A stretch of DNA of 64,000 bases, taken from NCBI RefSeq assembly GCF_000204055.1, contig NW_006768848.1, positions 231,636 through 295,635 on the forward strand. Reading direction: 5' to 3'. Below, piece by piece: positions 59,028 through 64,000 of this stretch. The DNA is from Melampsora larici-populina 98AG31 (taxonomy: Eukaryota; Basidiomycota; Pucciniomycetes; Pucciniales; Melampsoraceae). Within the stretch, counting starts at the first letter, position 1. Each line of letters starts with the position of its first letter. Position numbers and translations under genes: made by a program. The notes under the pieces were generated by a model. The model was not told the origin of the DNA. It worked only from the letters and a program-made list of their open reading frames with translations, and searched no databases.

Positions 59028-60180
59028 GGTGTAATTCTTATGGTTTTAGACAAGTTACATATACTTACATGTGAGTTTGTTAGTCCATCATGGTAATGTT
59101 GGATGTTCTTGCTCAATCAACCATTCCAAAAGCACAAGTCGCTTTCAAACAACAATTGTTGCTTGTAAAAGCATGAGTTGAGTTTCCTCAAAGCAATCCA
59201 TATTTGGAATAGCTAAAATTTGCCCTGTGATAATCTCAACATATAAGCAAAGGTCCTATCAATCACCCTTATCATTGCCATCATCTCACCTCACTTGATC
59301 ACAATCATCAATTAGTTTTTGTTGGAAGTCAGTGTGTCAAATCAAAGAACCAATTGATCTTTCTTGTTGAATCACATCATGTTTGATTTATAACAAACAT
59401 TTGAAAGGTATAATCCACCTGTTCAAACAACTCATCAAACCATTCCAATTAGATCATCATACCTGATATGCACTTTTTGCTGCAATTACACATTTCAATT
59501 TTTCTAACTGACAGAAAAGATTACCTACATTTATTTTGAGCTCCTCCTCAAGATTTTTGTCGGTTTATTTTCACCAAATATCTCATGAGTAAATCAAAAA
59601 GAATTCAGAGAAATATGAACAAAATTAAGGTATTCAACAGTACATGAGGTACTTTTTATTTTATTACAATTGATGCATCATGAATTGATAAACAGATGAA
59701 GACAGATTGGGACAGATATCATGAAGGTCTTCAAATAGCTGAAATAAGCAAGGAACCTGGAATCCACCTACTATTTGACTGACTTCTGATCAAATTCTGA
59801 ATTTGATTAGATCATGACTTTTTTAAGCATCCAGCTTTTTACCAGGACAAGGTGTTTTTTTCGAAAAATGTCTAAAACAGGACTTTTTCCATCACATACC
59901 TAAAACTCCTCAAAGCCCAGGCAAAATTCCCAATGACCCAGGTAGCAGACTTGTGTAGCCTAAGTCTGGCCCGGGCCCATCACCTAAGCCAATGTAGGAA
60001 AATCAATCTAAAGCCAATAAAGACAGTCTTATTTCATTTGATGGCTTTGAAGTACAAAAAGAACAAATGAGAAGCAAATTTGTATGATGAAATCCCAAGA
60101 CAAAGTCTACTCAGCAGAGCCTCATCTTTGACAGCTGGCTTATTGGCCAGCTGATGTTGCTTCTCTACCTCATATTTATG
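59028..60180. other. AT-rich stretch with no supported gene
   Basis: Short ORFs only. Words such as CATCATA and ATCAATT recur without clear order. I see no element ends. Confidence 0.4.
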
Positions 60181-60343
60181 GGATACAAAGTTAAATCTGG
60201 AAGTTTTTTCCCAGTTTCCCAGTTTCCCAAATACAGCCAAAAATACAAACTGGGAAACTGGGAGAATGTGGGAAAGTTACAAACACAGCCAAAAACAAAA
60301 ACTGGGAAACTGGGAAAAAAATCCCAGATTTAACTTTGTATCC
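60181..60343. mobile_element. Short foldback element (163 bp)
   Basis: GGATACAAAGTTAAATCTGG at the left faces its complement at the right, and the match continues through CCCAGTTTCCCAG, giving arms of about 43 bp with one or two mismatches. Inside, CTGGGAAACTGGGA is present twice more. No target duplication could be fixed, so the class is unknown. Confidence 0.7.
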
Positions 60344-60493
60344 TGGATTGAACAATCAACTGATCCATCCTGCAAGAGAGCAACATTTCTCAAGCTGTGA
60401 AAGGTGAATAACTTCCCTTCTGTTCATGTACTGACACAAAAGGAGAAATCTCAGTATAGTAGGGGCTATATAAAATCATTCACAGTGTCTGAC

Positions 60494-61543
60494 TGTCAAC
60501 TCGGGACTCAGAATAACTAGTAACTTGTGAGCTTTGGAGTTGAATTAAGTTTACAAAATGTATTTCTTCAAAGTTTTGGAGGTAGTTCAAGAGGAATTAT
60601 TTTTCAAGGTCTTCGTAAACAAGATCGGTTTGAGTAATTTAGACTATAATCGTTACTTATAGCTGTCTTTGGTGCGGGATAGGATACCGCTGCCAGTATG
60701 TCAACAAGTGCAATCACTTGATAACCTGCCTAGGTGAATACGTACGAACGTATAATGATCCTGGGTGACGCTTTAGCGTTAGTTGATAAAAACAAGCCTT
60801 TTATCAAAGAGGGATTAAAATGAGGAACTTTAGTCGAATGCTGAATAGCAAGCGATCTTTAACGTCCTGAATATGAAAGGGAAAGAGAGAAAGAGAAACA
60901 GATATCTGAAACGATGAAAGTATCTAAGATTTACGAAAGAACAGATCTAGAGTAGACTTTCTAATGTAACAAGAATTGATTCGTTCGAACAGATCTAGAG
61001 ATAAGGAATCTTTTAGTAATCTTTCAGATAAGGGAAAGGTTTCTAAAGGAGAAAAGTAAGTTTTATTGGTAAGTGGTAAAAACGGGATGGGGATTCGCTT
61101 CTTTGCTTGAAATCATTCGTTGGTATTTAAACTCATAGAATCTTGTTGACTGTATTGTCAGGACCGGGGCATTGGTAACAGAAGTAGTTGCTCTTGATTC
61201 TGTTGGTAGGGTTTTGTCCTGACCCAGTCCCTGAGATGTTGCTAAAATGATTATTAGTTTAAACGTAGAATATTCTAGTCAGGGTTTTAAGGACGGTTTT
61301 TGTTCTTACCCTGTCTAGTCATTCTTCTGATTATCAACATGAGGAAATGATCCTATTGTTGTTTTCGGTTTGCTTCTGTTTTGGCTATTTGTTTCTTGTT
61401 ACACTCTTGAGACTAGAGTGTGAGAGGTGTAATGATTATTTTTTTATATATGTTTTAATTTATTGCTAGGTAACGAGTGTTGGTGTAGTTTTGTCAGTAC
61501 GCTAGAAGGTTCTTGCTCTGCAAGAAACTTCTTACAGTTGACA
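60494..61543 (+). repeat. Solo LTR (family 1), intact copy (1050 bp)
   Basis: It starts TGTCAACT and ends AGTTGACA, and is flanked by the 5-bp duplication CTGAC (60489-60493, 61544-61548). It is homologous over its length to 11029-11333 plus 18605-19374. No internal retrotransposon sequence is attached, so LTR-LTR recombination removed it. Confidence 0.85.
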
Positions 61544-61548
61544 CTGAC

Positions 61549-62118
61549 GGGTATATCAAGAAGAAATGCTATGGAATCTTGAAAAATTTGCAACTTTTTG
61601 CCATTCTTCTAAATATGTATAGAGTTGTACAAAAAAGGATTACATGGTATGTGCTCTGATCCTCTTCTGCATCTGTATCACCCAAATCTGTGAGGCAATG
61701 GCATTGGCAGCATGCCTTGGAAGGCAGGGCAAACTGTTTCAATTACAGCGTTGGGAGCTGCCCTATCAGAGATATTCTTGTCATAAGCATCATTCAACTT
61801 GGGTCAGTTTAAGACTTTTTTTGGTTTGATGCATTTAAGTCCCCAAACCAAGTTGGGACCTGTTTTATCGGGTATATTTAAGGCTGAGAAGACCAAAAAA
61901 GGACTTGTTTAGTCACACAGCTCACTAGCAGATTTCAAGGGTCCCAAAATGAATGAAGAAGGAGAGAGAACAGACAGATTGGGAAACAAACATATAATCT
62001 GGTCTTTTTTCCAATCACCCTGTGACCAAATTTCTTTTCCTCACAATCAGATATCTTAATCAAATATGTTCAAGTTTTCTTTCATCTCACTCTATTGACT
62101 ATCCCTGAGTAAGCCCTA
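61549..62118. other. Spacer between solo LTR and mariner-like element
   Basis: One 61-codon frame is the longest ORF. I see no gene and no repeat boundary. Confidence 0.4.
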
Positions 62119-62763
62119 CAGCCCTTTGCAGAATTGATGACTTTGGAAAAAGAGAAAACACTTGAGTTTTCAAAAAAAACCTGCAAGTTTTTTTCAACAA
62201 TTGAGCAAGCTCCTTCTCAAGTTGATTGAACAATCAAATTTCATTGCTCATCACAATTGCACACATCAGCTTTGAATCCAGTGCATCTCTCTCAACTTGT
62301 ACAGAGTTTACTGACAATGATTGAACTCAAGTTGTGCAATGTTCAGTGGCTTCAAATGCAGCAAACCAATTTGTTGATATTCCCTTTGGTTGATGTAGCA
62401 AAGAGATTGGTTTGACCTTGTGTGAAGAGGTCAAACAGACAAATCTGATGGCAGAATTCTGTGATAATTCAAAAGGGGAGAGCAACAATTTTAATCAAAT
62501 AATTTGGATGAATTCATCAAAAAGTAGAAAGTTGAGAAGAGGATAGCCGTACAACATGATGATTGTTATCAAAATGAGCTATGAATGACACGTGAGCTCA
62601 AAGCAAGAGGAATCAAGTTTGTTTGTGATTGGTGATATTGATTGATTCAACCAACTTCCTGCCCAGATTTTGAAAAAACTCAGTCACTTTTTGAACAAAC
62701 TCAAGGTTTTTTTTGAAAACTCAAGATTTTTTTCTCCAAAGTCATCAATTATGCAAAGGGCTG
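62119..62763. mobile_element. Mariner-like miniature element family M2, copy 2 (645 bp)
   Basis: The ends CAGCCCTTTGCAGAATTG and the complement of CAGCCCTTTGCATAATTG share GATGACTTTGG and the following A-rich text with 24772-25739. TA flanks both ends. CAAGTTTTTTT words lie near each end. It is shorter than copy 1 because the middle differs. Confidence 0.8.
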
Positions 62764-62786
62764 TAACTTCAGCTTTTAAAAAAGTT

Positions 62787-62971
62787 TCACATCAATATCT
62801 CAAAAATGTCCTCATACAACAACTTGGAATCAGATAGTCCAGACACCAAGGCCAACATTTGAGCAGCCCAGGCCTTTGTTAGCTCAACGTACTCCATGAC
62901 ATAGTGGACATTCCTCATAACTGTTCTATCAGAGCAAATTCCAAACTTGGTTTGCAACATAAAAATACTTA
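62787..62971 (-). pseudogene. Coding-like fragment cut by an element
   Basis: The minus strand reads IFMLQTKFGICSDRTVMR and NVHYVMEYVELTKAWA with no stop, then is cut by the element at 62972. It looks like part of a longer protein, but I cannot name it. Confidence 0.3.
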
Positions 62972-63772
62972 GGGCCTGTTCGGCTGTTTTTCCCAAAAGT
63001 TGTTACACAAAAGCGACTTTTCATTTTGCCCCGTTTGCAAGAGGCAAAATGAAAAGCTGAATTTTGGTAAACAAACAAGCCAAACAGTCAACCAAAAAGA
63101 TCAACAAAAGATCAAAATGATCATCGTTGACCGCTTGATCACTGTTTGACTGTTCAGTAACGGTCATGTGAACAGTGATTTTGAATGAATCAAAACTTGA
63201 AAATCGATCATTCACAACTGTGTCTCCATCTCAACTTGAGCTGTAACACTTCACACCACGCAAATGCAATTTTACATCTTGCAAGTCTCAGTCAAATTTA
63301 TTTTTGCTTTTAGATGCATTAATCAAATCTTTTCTTTGTGTTTGATTGAATTGTTCATCAGTTGATTGATCAAATTGGATTTTTCATAAGTTGGATTGAG
63401 GTGAAGTGAAGTGAAAAGAAAAGACAAGAGAATTGACAATAGAAGGAACAGTGGATGTGTTGAGTGGGTGAAGGGTGTTGAGTGGGTGAAGTTTTGAGTT
63501 TGGTGAAGTGTGGTGTTGAGTTGGTGAAGTTTGAGTTTGGTGAATCGAGCTGAGGGGCAAAAGCTACTTTTCGTCTCAAAAACAGCCTCAAGGCTGCTTT
63601 TGAATTTGAACAAACTTTTGATCAAAAGTAGCTTTTGATTTTGATCAAAAGAACTTTACCAAACACCGGAGTTTTTCACCAAAATCAAAAGGTGCTTTTG
63701 GTCAAAAGTACTTTTTGATTTTGGTGTAGCTTTTGACCAAAAGCTACTTTTGGGTTCCAGCCAAACGGGCCC
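62972..63772. mobile_element. PIF/Harbinger-like miniature element (801 bp)
   Basis: The ends GGGCCTGTTCGGCTG and the complement of GGGCCCGTTTGGCTG are flanked by TTA (62969-62971, 63773-63775). Inside, AAAAGCTACTTTTG-type words recur in both directions. The TIR and 3-bp TTA duplication fit PIF/Harbinger. It is non-coding. Confidence 0.75.
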
Positions 63773-64000
63773 TTATACTTTTTGTTTGTAACAACAATTG
63801 TAAAAGTTTACAATTGCAGCATATGAAGTTCATTTTTTGAATCATTTGATCATGAGGTATGATGATCTAATTGAAGGTGTTTGATGAGTAGTTCAAAAAG
63901 CTCAACTGGATCTTTGAGGATGGACATTGATCAGGTATGATGAGATGATCAAAAGTCACTACAACATATGACATCTTTACCCAGGGGTATAGAAAAGTAG

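Noticed and set aside
1..64000. CRISPR arrays, rRNA or complete tRNA genes
   Set aside because: No regularly spaced direct repeats, rRNA text or full cloverleaf-like segments were seen; the gene structure is eukaryotic.

Overview
The window looks like repeat-rich nuclear DNA from a basidiomycete fungus, most plausibly a rust (Pucciniales). The genes are interrupted by short GT-AG introns. Two ordinary cellular genes sit among many transposable elements, and there is a tandem pair of small signal-peptide, Cys-rich genes. The assignment is inferred from gene style and repeat load. No ribosomal or other species marker is present.

Layout. About 0.35-4.5 kb holds an unrecognised multi-exon gene with duplicated exons. 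One of its exon-like segments is broken by an 816-bp CACTA-like foldback element. At 5.5-7.0 kb is a decayed Tc1/mariner-type transposase (minus strand) with a hAT-like miniature element inserted just after its last catalytic residue. At 10-19.6 kb is a four-level nest. A Mutator-like (MULE) transposase pseudogene is split by a solo LTR (target duplication GGATC). The LTR is split by a second CACTA-like element (target duplication TTA). That element is split near its right end by a roughly 6.45-kb tyrosine-recombinase retrotransposon with intact reverse transcriptase/RNase H and recombinase ORFs. At 19.7-31.5 kb there is a field of miniature inverted-repeat elements (mariner-like with TA, hAT-like with 7-8 bp duplications), LTR-like repeats and PIF/Harbinger transposase fragments. 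At 31.5-37 kb is an old segmental duplication carrying two related secreted-protein genes, one of them clearly broken. At 38.4-40.7 kb is a sphingoid long-chain-base kinase gene of six exons. At 42.2-46.0 kb are two nested inverted-repeat structures. At 46.37-50.22 kb is an apparently complete autonomous hAT transposon whose nine exons all join in frame. At 50.27-50.50 kb is a small PIF-like element. At 51.3-54.2 kb is a Pumilio/PUF gene with eight repeats, whose readable recognition residues predict UGUAUAUA binding. At 57-64 kb there are further miniature elements, a second copy of the solo LTR (1050 bp, target duplication CTGAC) and a TTA-flanked element.

The two housekeeping-type genes (LCB kinase, lipid signalling; PUF, post-transcriptional control) share no operon-like relation. 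The rest is mobile DNA. The target-site duplications allow the insertions to be dated relative to each other. All element boundaries and splice junctions were read by eye from the sequence and should be taken as good to a few bases.
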